Assembly: GCF_900566075.1 (NCBI RefSeq) | Contig: NZ_UPHU01000001.1 | Coordinates: 744,001 to 808,000, forward strand | DNA: 64,000 bases | Source: Mycobacterium pseudokansasii | GTDB taxonomy: Bacteria > Actinomycetota > Actinomycetes > Mycobacteriales > Mycobacteriaceae | Reading direction: 5' to 3' | In this document: positions 28,229 to 36,532 of the stretch, piece by piece | Position numbering within the stretch: position 1 is the stretch's first letter | Layout: each line of letters starts with the position of its first letter | Notes under the pieces: generated by a model | Told to the model about the DNA's origin: nothing | What the model saw: only the letters and a program-made list of their open reading frames with translations | Databases searched by the model: none | Program-made: the position numbers and the translations under genes

Positions 28229-29202
28229 GGCCGCGGCAGCGGCCACGCCGGCTCCGCTCAACCCCCGCGATGCGTCGTTTGGTGGCGCAAACCTCTTTGG
28301 AGCCAAGGCATTTGGTACTACCGATGTTCGTCGCCGACGGTATATCGGAATCGCGACCCATCCGTTCGATGCCGGGCGTGGTGCAGCACACCCGTGATTC
28401 GCTGCGCACCGCCGCCGCCGACGCGGTCGCCGCCGGAGTGGGCGGGCTGATGCTGTTCGGTGTGCCCCGGGACCGGGACAAGGACGCTGTCGGTTCGGTC
28501 GGCACCGACCCGGATGGCATCCTCAACGCCGCGCTTCGGGACCTGGCCAAGGACCTGGGCGACGCGACGGTGTTGATGGCCGACACCTGCCTGGACGAGT
28601 TCACCGACCACGGGCACTGCGGTGTCCTCGACGAGCGTGGCCGGGTCGATAACGACGCAACTGTGGCTCGCTACGTGGAATTGGCTGTGGCACAAGCAGA
28701 CTCGGGTGCCCACGTGGTCGGTCCGAGCGGGATGATGGACGGCCAGGTGGGCGCTATCCGCGACGGCTTGGACGCCGCCGGCCACACCGACGTGGTGATC
28801 CTGGCCTACGCCGCGAAGTTCGCCTCGGCGTTCTACGGCCCGTTCCGTGAGGCGGTGAGCTGCAGCCTGTCCGGCGACCGGCGCAGCTACCAGCAGGAGC
28901 CGGGCAATGCGCGGGAGGCGCTGCGCGAAATCGACTTGGACCTGCAGGAGGGCGCCGACATCGTGATGGTCAAACCGGCGATGGGGTACCTGGACATCGT
29001 GTCTGCGGCGGCCGCCGATTCGCCGGTGCCGGTGGCCGCCTACCAGGTCTCGGGGGAGTACGCGATGATTTGCGCGGCCGCGGCCAACAACTGGATCGAC
29101 GAACGGGCCGCTGCGCTGGAATCGTTGACCAGTATCCGGCGCGCCGGGGCCGATATCGTGCTCACCTACTGGGCCGCCCACGCGGCGGGTTGGCTTTCGT
29201 GA
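28222..29202 (+). CDS. hemB: Delta-aminolevulinic acid dehydratase (porphobilinogen synthase)
   Basis: This 326-residue enzyme condenses two 5-aminolevulinates into porphobilinogen. Start MSWPRQRPRRLRST is chosen because ATG 28222 gives the conserved N-terminus and overlaps the stop of the repeat-encoded frame. Visible motifs: MADTCLDEFTDHGHCGVLD (metal-binding region), YAAKFASAFYGPFREAV with one active-site Lys, and IVMVKPAMGYLDIV with the Schiff-base Lys. The start codon lies inside the last tandem repeat unit, so changes in repeat number could change its translation initiation context. Confidence 0.95.
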   Translation: MSWPRQRPRRLRSTPAMRRLVAQTSLEPRHLVLPMFVADGISESRPIRSMPGVVQHTRDSLRTAAADAVAAGVGGLMLFGVPRDRDKDAVGSVGTDPDGILNAALRDLAKDLGDATVLMADTCLDEFTDHGHCGVLDERGRVDNDATVARYVELAVAQADSGAHVVGPSGMMDGQVGAIRDGLDAAGHTDVVILAYAAKFASAFYGPFREAVSCSLSGDRRSYQQEPGNAREALREIDLDLQEGADIVMVKPAMGYLDIVSAAAADSPVPVAAYQVSGEYAMICAAAANNWIDERAAALESLTSIRRAGADIVLTYWAAHAAGWLS

Positions 29203-29213
29203 CGGAGGCTTCC

Positions 29214-29753
29214 ATGACATCAGCGGGGGACACCAAATCCAAGCCGTTGTTCTACGAACCCGGGGCCAGCTGGTTTTGGCTGTTGGCCGGTCCGATCGCG
29301 GCGGTGTCGATGATTTTGATCGAAATGTCCGGCGGCGGCGGGGTTGGGCTGGTGACGCCGGCGATTTTCCTGGTGATGGTGTCGGCGTTCGTGGCGGTGC
29401 AAGTGAAGGCGGCGCGGATCCACACCTCCGTGGAGCTCACCGAAGACGCGCTGCGGCAGGGCACTGAGACCATCCTGGTGTCCGAGATCGTGAAGGTGTT
29501 TCCCGAGGCGGAGAATTCGGAGGCATCGGGCAAGCCGTTGGCCAAGTGGCAGTCGGCGCGGGCCCTCGGCGAACTGGTCGGGGTGCCGCGGGGCCGGGTG
29601 GGCATCGGTCTGAAGCTCACCGGGGGCCGCACCGCCCAAGCCTGGGCGCGCCGGCATCGTCACCTGCGGGCTGCGCTGACTCCACTGGTCACCGAGCGCG
29701 TCGAGCCCGTCCAGGTGGACGTCGATGACGACGACACCGGGCCGGCGCGATGA
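29214..29753 (+). CDS. DUF3093-type membrane protein (Rv0513 homologue)
   Basis: This 179-residue protein has two membrane segments near the N-terminus (FWLLAGPIAAVSMILIEM and VTPAIFLVMVSAFVAVQV) and a cytoplasmic C-terminal domain with VELTEDALRQGTETILVSEI and an acidic tail VDVDDDDTGPAR. ATG 29214 is preceded by GGAGG at a good distance, which decides against earlier frames. It follows hemB by 11 bp and overlaps the next gene as ATGA, so it is the tail of the haem operon. Its function is unknown. Confidence 0.85.
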   Translation: MTSAGDTKSKPLFYEPGASWFWLLAGPIAAVSMILIEMSGGGGVGLVTPAIFLVMVSAFVAVQVKAARIHTSVELTEDALRQGTETILVSEIVKVFPEAENSEASGKPLAKWQSARALGELVGVPRGRVGIGLKLTGGRTAQAWARRHRHLRAALTPLVTERVEPVQVDVDDDDTGPAR

Positions 29754-30034
29754 CCGGCCGTCACCGGGCGGTGGCCGAGCTGGCCCTGGCCTTGGCCGCG
29801 GCAGTGGCCACTGCGGCAAGCTGGCTGCACACCCGCTCAACGGTGGCCGTCGGACCGGTTGCCGACGGGCAACCGGTCACCGTGTCGGTGGTCTATCACC
29901 CGCAACTGTTGGTTCTGACGTTGTTGCTGGCAACGGTCGCCGGAATTCTCGCGGTGGTGGGGACGGTCAGGTTGCGGCGCAGCGCCCGGCCAGGTCCGAT
30001 CAAGGGCCCCGTCGACACCCCGGCCGGCGACTAA
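29750..30034 (+). CDS. Small two-helix membrane protein (Rv0514 homologue)
   Basis: This 94-residue protein has two hydrophobic helices ([17 protein letters not shown] and LVLTLLLATVAGILAVVGTV) separated by a roughly 35-residue outer loop (TVAVGPVADGQPVTVSVVYH) and a basic tail. ATG 29750 overlaps the upstream stop. Its TAA at 30032-30034 overlaps by 4 bp the end of the convergent anti-anti-sigma gene. No family function is recognised. Confidence 0.82.
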   Translation: MTGRHRAVAELALALAAAVATAASWLHTRSTVAVGPVADGQPVTVSVVYHPQLLVLTLLLATVAGILAVVGTVRLRRSARPGPIKGPVDTPAGD

Positions 30035-30480
30035 GCCGTCTTCTTGATCAGCGGCAGGACCAGCTGACGGCGGTTGACGATGGCGTCGGCCAGGTCGCGA
30101 AGCGCCTCGTGGACGGAGCCGGTGAGCGGAAACGGTGCGTTGTCGCGGTCGTCACCGAGCAGTTGGCGGACGGCCGGGCTCGCGACCAGTGACCACTGCA
30201 CACCGGCGGCATGGCAGTTCTCGTCAAGCGTCTGCAACAGTGAGATGCTGGCCGCGGAGAAATAGCTGACGCCGCTCAGGTCGAGGACGACCGGGTGATC
30301 CTCGAGGATGAACCGCCGAAGGTACCGGTTGACCTCATCGATATTGACGGCGTCGATGTCTCCCCGGATCGTTAGCACCGTCGCCAGGTGACGACAGTGC
30401 GCCCGGATCTGTGCGCCGGCGCAGTCGTAGGTCCAGTTTCCCCGTCGACCCGTCGGATCAGTGACGTCGGCGATAGTCAT
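30031..30480 (-). CDS. STAS-domain anti-anti-sigma factor-like protein (Rv0516c homologue)
   Basis: This 149-residue protein has a STAS domain: ATVLTIRGDIDAVNIDEVNR, then PVVLDLSGVSYFSAASISLL. The usual DSSGL phosphorylation loop is altered to FSAASISLL, still with candidate Ser residues. Such proteins bind anti-sigma factors and free the sigma factor; I recall the M. tuberculosis homologue Rv0516c being linked to osmotic stress and SigF-related regulation. ATG 30480 is preceded by GGAG; an ATG at 30528 is an alternative. The STAS C-terminal region GSVHEALRDLADAIVNRRQL is conserved. Confidence 0.87.
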   Translation of the reverse strand: MTIADVTDPTGRRGNWTYDCAGAQIRAHCRHLATVLTIRGDIDAVNIDEVNRYLRRFILEDHPVVLDLSGVSYFSAASISLLQTLDENCHAAGVQWSLVASPAVRQLLGDDRDNAPFPLTGSVHEALRDLADAIVNRRQLVLPLIKKTA

Positions 30481-30850
30481 GAGCGGCCTCACTCCCCGTG
30501 GCAGTCTGTGCCCCACGCTAACCCGCAAACCTAAGGGGACCGAAAGCCGCGTTTAACTCTTTGCTAAGAGCGATTTTCGCGACGCTTGCCAAGCCTTCAG
30601 CAACGTCGGTCGCAGCGGGGCGGCGGTTTCCCACGGCAACCTCCCACGATGCGCCGGTGCCGTCGGGACCGTGTCGCTGTTAGGCTGCGATGGCTGCCCA
30701 TCGCCAGTCGGCGGGCTGGAGAACAGGCCGGTCGCCCGCTCGGCCGAAGCAGCAGGCGCACGCCCGACGACAATGCGCGCCACGTAGCGAGGTGGGGTAC
30801 CGGCACCGCCCGCCCGTCGGGGAGCTTGCGGGGCGGAGTCGGGCAATCAG
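30481..30850. other. 370-bp divergent intergenic region
   Basis: This interval separates the leftward anti-anti-sigma gene from the rightward acyltransferase gene and must hold both promoters. Part of it (30530-30590) is less G+C-rich than the surroundings (GTTTAACTCTTTGCTAAGAG), where a promoter is most likely. The open frames crossing the region are Arg-rich shadows and I see no gene. The M. tuberculosis order has a 13E12 repeat gene (Rv0515) on the other side of Rv0516c; it is not present in this window. Confidence 0.5.
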
Positions 30851-32143
30851 ATGACGAAACAGCAGAGTCCAGACGGAAAGAGCGTCGTGCGCACCGGAGA
30901 CATCACCGCAGACATCAGGGGTGAGATCCGCGGGGAGATCAAGTCGCTGACCGGACTTCGCATCATCGCCGCGGTGTGGGTCGTGCTGTTTCACTTCCGG
31001 CCCATGCTGGGCGATGCATCGCCGGATTTCCGTGATGCGCTCGCGCCGGTGCTCAACTGCGGTGCACAGGGCGTCGACCTGTTCTTCATTCTCAGTGGCT
31101 TTGTGCTGACCTGGAACTACCTCGACCGCATGGGCAGGTCCTGGTCGACCCGGGCCACCCTGCACTTTCTGTGGCTGCGGCTGGCCCGGGTGTGGCCGGT
31201 CTACCTGGTCACCTTGCACCTGGCGGCACTCTTGGTGATCTTGAGCCTGCACGTGGGGCATGTGCCGCTACCGGAAGTGAGAGATCTCACCGCTATCAGC
31301 TACGTGCGGCAGATCCTGTTGGTGCAGTTGTGGTTTCAGCCTTTCTTCGACGGGTCCAGTTGGGACGGTCCGGCCTGGTCGATCAGCGCCGAATGGCTGG
31401 CCTACCTGTTGTTCGGTGTACTCATCCTGGTGATCCTGCGGATGGAGCGCGGTACGCGCGCCCGCAGCCTGATGCTGTTGGCTTTCGCCGCGTCGTTGCC
31501 GCCGGTGCTGCTGTTGCTGGCCAGCGGTCAGTTCTACACGCCGTGGAGTTGGCTGCCGCGCATCGTCACACAGTTCATCGCGGGCGCGCTGGCCTGCGCC
31601 GCGGTGCGCCGGTTGCGGTTGTCCGATCGTGCTCGCCGCGTGGCCGGCTACCTTTCCCTGCTGCTGATCGCGGTCATGGTGGTCGTCATGTACTGGTTGG
31701 ACGCGCATCCCATCAGCGGAGTCGTGGACAGCGGCGGCGTGGTGGACGTGTTGTTCGTTCCGTTGGTGATCACGCTGGCGGTCGGCCTGGGCAGCCTGCC
31801 GAGACTGCTGTCGACGCGGCTGATGGTTTACGGCGGGCAAATCTCATTTTGCCTGTACATGGTGCACGAGCTGGTGCACACCGGGTGGGGCTGGGCCGTT
31901 CTTCAATTCGATCTGACGCCGCAGGACAACCCGTGGAAATGGAACATCATCGGCCTGCTCACGATCGCCGTCGGTGCCTCGATCTTGCTGTATCACTTCG
32001 TCGAGGAGCCCGCGCGCCGCTGGATGCGCAAGATGGTAGATGTAAGAGGAGTGCACCGGAAAAGCGAATCCGCTGAGTCGACGAGCGCCACGCTTCATCC
32101 GATCGACGGTGCGCGGGAAGCGGTTTCGGCGCGCGCGGGGTGA
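30851..32143 (+). CDS. Acyltransferase 3 family integral membrane protein (Rv0517 homologue)
   Basis: This 430-residue protein has about ten membrane segments. The family start is SLTGLRIIAAVWVVLFHFRP, with the conserved His, followed by GVDLFFILSGFVLTWNYLDR and HFLWLRLARVWPVYLVTLHL. Such proteins transfer acyl groups onto cell-surface carbohydrates or lipids. ATG 30851 is used. It directly precedes a secreted GDSL esterase, so modification and removal of acyl groups may be paired. The acceptor is unknown. Confidence 0.9.
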   Translation: MTKQQSPDGKSVVRTGDITADIRGEIRGEIKSLTGLRIIAAVWVVLFHFRPMLGDASPDFRDALAPVLNCGAQGVDLFFILSGFVLTWNYLDRMGRSWSTRATLHFLWLRLARVWPVYLVTLHLAALLVILSLHVGHVPLPEVRDLTAISYVRQILLVQLWFQPFFDGSSWDGPAWSISAEWLAYLLFGVLILVILRMERGTRARSLMLLAFAASLPPVLLLLASGQFYTPWSWLPRIVTQFIAGALACAAVRRLRLSDRARRVAGYLSLLLIAVMVVVMYWLDAHPISGVVDSGGVVDVLFVPLVITLAVGLGSLPRLLSTRLMVYGGQISFCLYMVHELVHTGWGWAVLQFDLTPQDNPWKWNIIGLLTIAVGASILLYHFVEEPARRWMRKMVDVRGVHRKSESAESTSATLHPIDGAREAVSARAG

Positions 32144-32220
32144 CGGTTGCAGCGCGTCGACGGCGAGTTCGCCTGTTCTCCTCGTACGATGACGACGCCG
32201 TATCCCAGCGGAGGTTGGTA

Positions 32221-32895
32221 ATGAGCCGGGTGGCCATGTTCATCATTGGTCTGACTCTGATGACCGGCGCAACCCCGGCAACCCCCGGCTACCGCCCGCT
32301 GACCATGGATTTCCGGCTCACCCACCTCGCGGTCATCGGTGACTCCTATACCGCCGGCACCGACGAGGGCGGCCTGGGTGCCAAGTCATGGACGGCACGT
32401 GCCTGGCAGATGCTGGCACAAGGCGGTGAGCGGGTTGCACCCGAGGTGGCAGCCGAGGGCCGGGCCGGCTACGGGGTACCGGGCGACCACGGCCGCATCT
32501 TCGAGGATCTGACCGCCCGGGCCGTCAAGCCCGACGACGTGCTGGTGGTGTTCTTCGGTTCCCGCAACGACGAGGGCGTCGATCCCGAACTCCTGCCCGA
32601 AAAGGCCCGCGGGACTTTCGAGTTGGCGCGCCGCCACGCACCGGCCGCGAGGTTGCTGGTGATCGGGCCACCGTGGCCGACCGCCGACGTCCCCGACTGG
32701 ATGCTGCAGATTCGCGACGTGCTCAACGCCGCGGCTCACGCCGCGGGAGCAGCATTCGTCGATCCGATCGGCGACAGCTGGTTCGTGGACAGGCCCGAGT
32801 TGATCGGCGCTGACGGCGTGCACCCCAACGACGCCGGGCATCAATATCTGGCGGACAAGATCGCACCGCTCATTCGCGCGCAGTTGCTTCGATGA
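32221..32895 (+). CDS. Exported GDSL/SGNH lipase-esterase (Rv0518 homologue)
   Basis: This 224-residue protein has an N-terminal hydrophobic export signal (VAMFIIGLTLMTGA). The catalytic motifs of SGNH hydrolases follow: block I HLAVIGDSYTAG with the nucleophile Ser, a downstream Gly/Asn block (VFFGSRNDEG), and the terminal DGVHPNDAGHQYLAD with the Asp-His pair. ATG 32221 has GGAGG six to seven bases upstream. It follows the acyltransferase 3 gene in the same orientation. It probably deacylates an envelope lipid or sugar. Confidence 0.9.
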   Translation: MSRVAMFIIGLTLMTGATPATPGYRPLTMDFRLTHLAVIGDSYTAGTDEGGLGAKSWTARAWQMLAQGGERVAPEVAAEGRAGYGVPGDHGRIFEDLTARAVKPDDVLVVFFGSRNDEGVDPELLPEKARGTFELARRHAPAARLLVIGPPWPTADVPDWMLQIRDVLNAAAHAAGAAFVDPIGDSWFVDRPELIGADGVHPNDAGHQYLADKIAPLIRAQLLR

Positions 32896-32949
32896 ACGGG
32901 CCGATTGTCGTCCAAACCGTCAGCCGCCCAACGTCTCAAGTGTCGCCAT

Positions 32950-33066
32950 TCAGTCTTCTGCGTGCCTTTCGTAGTCCCAACGCTCAAGGCGCGCTTGCAA
33001 TTGCACGAGACCGAGCCCGGCGACTGGCGTGAGCGCCGTCACAAATATCAGCATCAACGGACTCAT
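32950..33066 (-). CDS. Small membrane-anchored protein of 38 residues, unrecognised
   Basis: On the minus strand ATG 33066 is preceded by a perfect GGAGG (33074-33078, seven bases away). It opens a 38-residue frame starting MSPLMLIFVTALTPVAGLGL and ending in a charged tail LERWDYERHAED. One membrane helix with a short charged cytoplasmic tail is predicted. It lies 92 bp downstream of the large OafA/SGNH acyltransferase on the same strand and could be part of that operon or independent. Its quality rests on the ribosome binding site and residue pattern. I do not recognise a function. Confidence 0.65.
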   Translation of the reverse strand: MSPLMLIFVTALTPVAGLGLVQLQARLERWDYERHAED

Positions 33067-33158
33067 CTCGAAACCTCCAAGACTCTTTCAGTGATAACAC
33101 GTCCTGCGTGGTTATGTGGTTCATTCGCAAAGAAATTCATCCGTGTCATCACCCAACT

Positions 33159-35336
33159 TCACCGATCGCCCAGGGCGCGATCGGCCAGCGCACCGATAAC
33201 CGGTGTCAGCAGCTGCGAGTACTCGGTCGTCACGTGGTTGTCGTCGCGGAACACCAGCGTGTTGCCCACGATCACCGGGCATCGCTCGGTGCTGCAGAAC
33301 AGATCGGTCAGATCCGCATAGTGGCCGCCGGCGGCTGCGGTGGCCGCCTGCTCGGCGCCGATGCCGTCGCCGTTGACGGCCACCGACCGAAGGGGCGCGC
33401 AGCCGCGTGCGTCGTCCAAGTGGGCGGAAAGGCACGTCGGCACCGAAGACTGCGGATCGGCCACCGGGCCCAGCACCAGCACCGCCGAACCGTTGCTGCG
33501 CAGCTGGGCCACAGTCCGGAACAGCGCATCGATCCAGGCCGGGTCGTAGGACGCGAAGCTGAAGTCGGCGTGGTAGCGGCGGCTCATGCCCAGCACCACC
33601 AGGCGCGGCCGCTCGGCCCGCAGCCGGTCGAGTATCTCGGCGCGCCACTGTTCGCACTCGGTGTACCTGCGGCCCAGGTACGGGCTGACGATCGGCAGGT
33701 CCAGCAGCGGGCAGGTGACTTTGGCCAACGTCTCCAGCCGCCAGTGCCGCTGCTCGGCGGCCTGCTGCAGCGCCGGGTCCCACATGGCGGCATGCGAGTC
33801 GCCGACCAGCGCGATGGTCGTCGCCGACGAGGTGTCGGCCGAAGCGCACTCGCGCTGACCGACGTCACGCCAGGACCGCAGGCAGCCGTTGGCGAAGACC
33901 GGGGCCTTGTCGCCGGGCGCCACAGCCAGCGGCGGGTTCAGATTCGCCGGCACCGCCTGCAGGTCCGCGGCGGCTGCGACGGCGTCGCGCACCTGGGCGA
34001 AGAGGCTTCGGATTGCCGCCTCCTGCGGGCTCGGGGCGTTCGCGCCCGCGGCCGCCGACGGTAGCGCGGCGATCTTGGCCTCGGGCGCGGCCGCTCCGCG
34101 GCCGGCCGGCACCGGTACCGCGGTCAGCAGGACCGCGGACGCGCACGCAGCGACGCCGCTGGCCGCACCGGCCAGCGCCAGGCTCGCCTTGGCGGATCGG
34201 CGGAACGCCGCGGCGAACCGGCCGGGATTCTCGACCAGATGCAGCGTGATCACCGCGAGCCCGGCCGAGACGATGGTGGCCGCCAGCCTGGCCGGCAATC
34301 CGGCGGCATTGCCCAGCAGCGGCGGCATTAGCAGCAGCACCGGCCAGTGCCACAGGTACCACGAGTACGACACCCGCCCGATCGCCCGCATGGCCGGGCG
34401 GCACAGCACGCGACCCACTCCCATCGCGCCGGTGACGCAACCGCTGCCGATCACCAGCGCGGTGCCCAGCACCGGCAGCAGCGCCGCGGTGCCGGGGTAG
34501 GGAGTGCTTCGCCCGAGCTGGGTGCAGGTCAGCAGGATCAGCGCCAGACCGCCCCAGCCGACGACTGCCGCGGGCGCCAGCGGCAGCCGTCGCCAATGAC
34601 CGATCGAGAGGGCCACCAACCCGCCGACCGCCAGCTCCCAGGCGCGGGTGGGCAGCGAGAAGAACGCCCACGACGGCGATGTGCGGGTCCAGATCGCCGC
34701 CGCTGCCAGCGACGCCGCCGCCACCAAACCCAGGGCGACGGCATACGGCATGGAACGCGACCCGGTGCCGCGACCGACACGTCGGACCAGCCACCCGGTA
34801 CCGATGATCAGCGCCGGCCACACCAGGTAGAACTGTTCCTCGACGCCCAGTGACCAGTAATGCTGGAAGGGCGACGGCGGCTGGTCGGCGGACAGGTAAT
34901 CGGTGCCTTGCCCGGCGAACCGGTAGTTGCCGACATACAACGCGCTGGCAATGCCGTCGACGAAGACCCGCCGCGCCTGCAGGGGTGGCAGCAGTGCGGC
35001 GGCGCCGATCGCGGTGGCCACGCCGACGGTAGCCGCGGCGGGCAGCAGCCGGCGCGCCCGCGCACCGTAGAAGCGGCCCAGCCGGACGGTACGGGTGGTG
35101 GTCACCTCGCGCCACAGCAAGCCGGTGATGAGGAAGCCGGAGATGACGAAGAAGACGTCCACACCGATGTACCCGCCGACAACGCCCGGTATGCCTGCGT
35201 GGTAGAGCACGACGGCGACCACCGCGACCGCGCGCAAGCCCTCGATGTCGGGGCGGAAACCGATCCCCCGACGGGGTCGCCCCCCGGGAGGCAGCGGGCC
35301 CGCGGGGCCTGCTGGGTTTGCTGGGGGGAGTGTCAT
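33159..35336 (-). CDS. OafA/YrhL-type acyltransferase with C-terminal SGNH domain
   Basis: This 725-residue protein has an N-terminal acyltransferase 3 membrane domain (GFRPDIEGLRAVAVVAVVLYH, FFVISGFLITGLLWRE, HYWSLGVEEQFYLVWPALI). A periplasmic SGNH domain follows from roughly residue 540 (IALVGDSHAAMWDPALQQA, and near the end RDDNHVTTEYSQLL with the Asp-His pair). Such fusions acetylate or acylate surface polysaccharides using an inner-membrane acyl relay. ATG 35336 is preferred; a longer frame overlaps the esterase behind it. It is an extra gene relative to the M. tuberculosis order between Rv0518 and Rv0519c. Confidence 0.9.
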   Translation of the reverse strand: MTLPPANPAGPAGPLPPGGRPRRGIGFRPDIEGLRAVAVVAVVLYHAGIPGVVGGYIGVDVFFVISGFLITGLLWREVTTTRTVRLGRFYGARARRLLPAAATVGVATAIGAAALLPPLQARRVFVDGIASALYVGNYRFAGQGTDYLSADQPPSPFQHYWSLGVEEQFYLVWPALIIGTGWLVRRVGRGTGSRSMPYAVALGLVAAASLAAAAIWTRTSPSWAFFSLPTRAWELAVGGLVALSIGHWRRLPLAPAAVVGWGGLALILLTCTQLGRSTPYPGTAALLPVLGTALVIGSGCVTGAMGVGRVLCRPAMRAIGRVSYSWYLWHWPVLLLMPPLLGNAAGLPARLAATIVSAGLAVITLHLVENPGRFAAAFRRSAKASLALAGAASGVAACASAVLLTAVPVPAGRGAAAPEAKIAALPSAAAGANAPSPQEAAIRSLFAQVRDAVAAAADLQAVPANLNPPLAVAPGDKAPVFANGCLRSWRDVGQRECASADTSSATTIALVGDSHAAMWDPALQQAAEQRHWRLETLAKVTCPLLDLPIVSPYLGRRYTECEQWRAEILDRLRAERPRLVVLGMSRRYHADFSFASYDPAWIDALFRTVAQLRSNGSAVLVLGPVADPQSSVPTCLSAHLDDARGCAPLRSVAVNGDGIGAEQAATAAAGGHYADLTDLFCSTERCPVIVGNTLVFRDDNHVTTEYSQLLTPVIGALADRALGDR

Positions 35337-35346
35337 CGGGCTCGCT

Positions 35347-36207
35347 TCACGACGCCATCCAGGCCAACTCGCCGGGCAGTTGTCCGCGCCAATAGTCCAT
35401 GTCATGCCCGCCGACGGAGAAGCTGCCCGCCGGGGCCGTCTTCAGTTGGCTGACGAACTGACGCGTAGCGAAGTAGAACCGATCGCCGATGCCGCAGTCC
35501 ACCCGCAACGGAATCTGGTTCAGCGCCGGCAGACCCATGACACTGTGGGCCACCCAGTCGTCGTAGCTGTCGAACGCGCCCGGTGCGCTGCCGGTGAACG
35601 AGCTGTACAAGGCCGGGCTGATCGCGCAGATTCCGGCCGTCCGCGCCGGGCCCAGCCGAGCACCCAGCAGCAGCGCGCCGTATCCACCCATGGACCATCC
35701 CAGGAACCCCACCCGGGTGGTGTCCATCCCCATCGAGGCCAGCAGCGGCAGCAGCTCGTCGAGCACCATCGCGCCGGAGTCGGTGCCGGATGCCCTGCGG
35801 TGCCAGTAGGTGTTGCCGCCGTCGACACCGACCACCGCGAACGGCGGCTTGCCCGCCTTGACCAGCTGGGCCAACCCCTCTTCGACGCCGAGGTCGAGCA
35901 TCATGCCGGCGTTGCCGTCCTTGCCGTGCAGGGCGATGACCGGCCGCAATAACCTGGTCTGGCCCGGCGGCAGGGCGATCACCCAGTTCGTCTGGATACC
36001 GCCGCGGGCTGCCGAGATGAATGAGCCGGACAGCTTGGTCGGCAAGCTGCTGCCGGCTGCCGGGGGCTCGAACGGGGCGGGCGCCTGCGGTGGCGCCGCC
36101 TGGGGTTTGAGCGGATCCAGCAGGGCGCTCAGAGCCCACACACCAGCGGCTGCTGCGCTGGCTCCGGCGCCCATCCGCAGCACTGCGCGACGGGTCAGGT
36201 CAGCCAC
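35347..36207 (-). CDS. Exported alpha/beta-hydrolase esterase (Rv0519c homologue)
   Basis: This 286-residue protein has a twin-arginine-like signal at the N-terminus (LTRRAVLRMGAGASAAAAG). A putative-esterase (feruloyl esterase/antigen 85-like) fold follows: GFLGWSMGGYGALLLGARLG holds the nucleophile Ser, with the catalytic His expected in VGGHDMDYWRGQLP near the C-terminus. GTG 36207 keeps the Tat motif close to the N-terminus. It ends 10 bp before the OafA-like acyltransferase starts, so the two are co-transcribed, again pairing acyl transfer with ester hydrolysis. Confidence 0.88.
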   Translation of the reverse strand: MADLTRRAVLRMGAGASAAAAGVWALSALLDPLKPQAAPPQAPAPFEPPAAGSSLPTKLSGSFISAARGGIQTNWVIALPPGQTRLLRPVIALHGKDGNAGMMLDLGVEEGLAQLVKAGKPPFAVVGVDGGNTYWHRRASGTDSGAMVLDELLPLLASMGMDTTRVGFLGWSMGGYGALLLGARLGPARTAGICAISPALYSSFTGSAPGAFDSYDDWVAHSVMGLPALNQIPLRVDCGIGDRFYFATRQFVSQLKTAPAGSFSVGGHDMDYWRGQLPGELAWMAS

Positions 36208-36532
36208 GGGGCCATAATGCCGCCCCGACAGGGTTTTTCCCGGCGAGCCACGCCGCATCGGTAGCCCAATCGTGACGCTGGGCCGGGGCTGCTGGGATCC
36301 CAGGGGTCCTCACGCTGCGAATGCACACTCTTGCACCACCCGTCGGTCGGATTGGGGAGGTTTCGCCCTTGGGCGGCGGGGGTGTGGCCCCGATCATGGA
36401 AAGCACGCGGTCGGGCATCGGAGATGACCAGGGCACGTCATGGCAGCTCAAAATCAGGACAGCGACCCGCGCCCGGCCCGGCGTCGGTGGGCACGATCGG
36501 CCGTTGACCTTGGTAGCAGAAAGAGGACCCGG
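36208..36532. other. 325-bp intergenic region without a convincing gene
   Basis: This gap separates the leftward esterase from the rightward monooxygenase and should hold both promoters. A 71-codon frame on the plus strand (36321-36536) has no ribosome binding site and no recognisable content, so I do not call it. AAAGAGGACCC at 36520-36530 is the ribosome binding site of the downstream gene. Confidence 0.5.

Noticed and set aside
24052..28604. Very long minus-strand frames (up to 861 codons) opposite the haem genes
   Set aside because: Shadows of the G+C-rich hemA, hemC, hemD and hemB genes on the plus strand, whose motifs are unambiguous.
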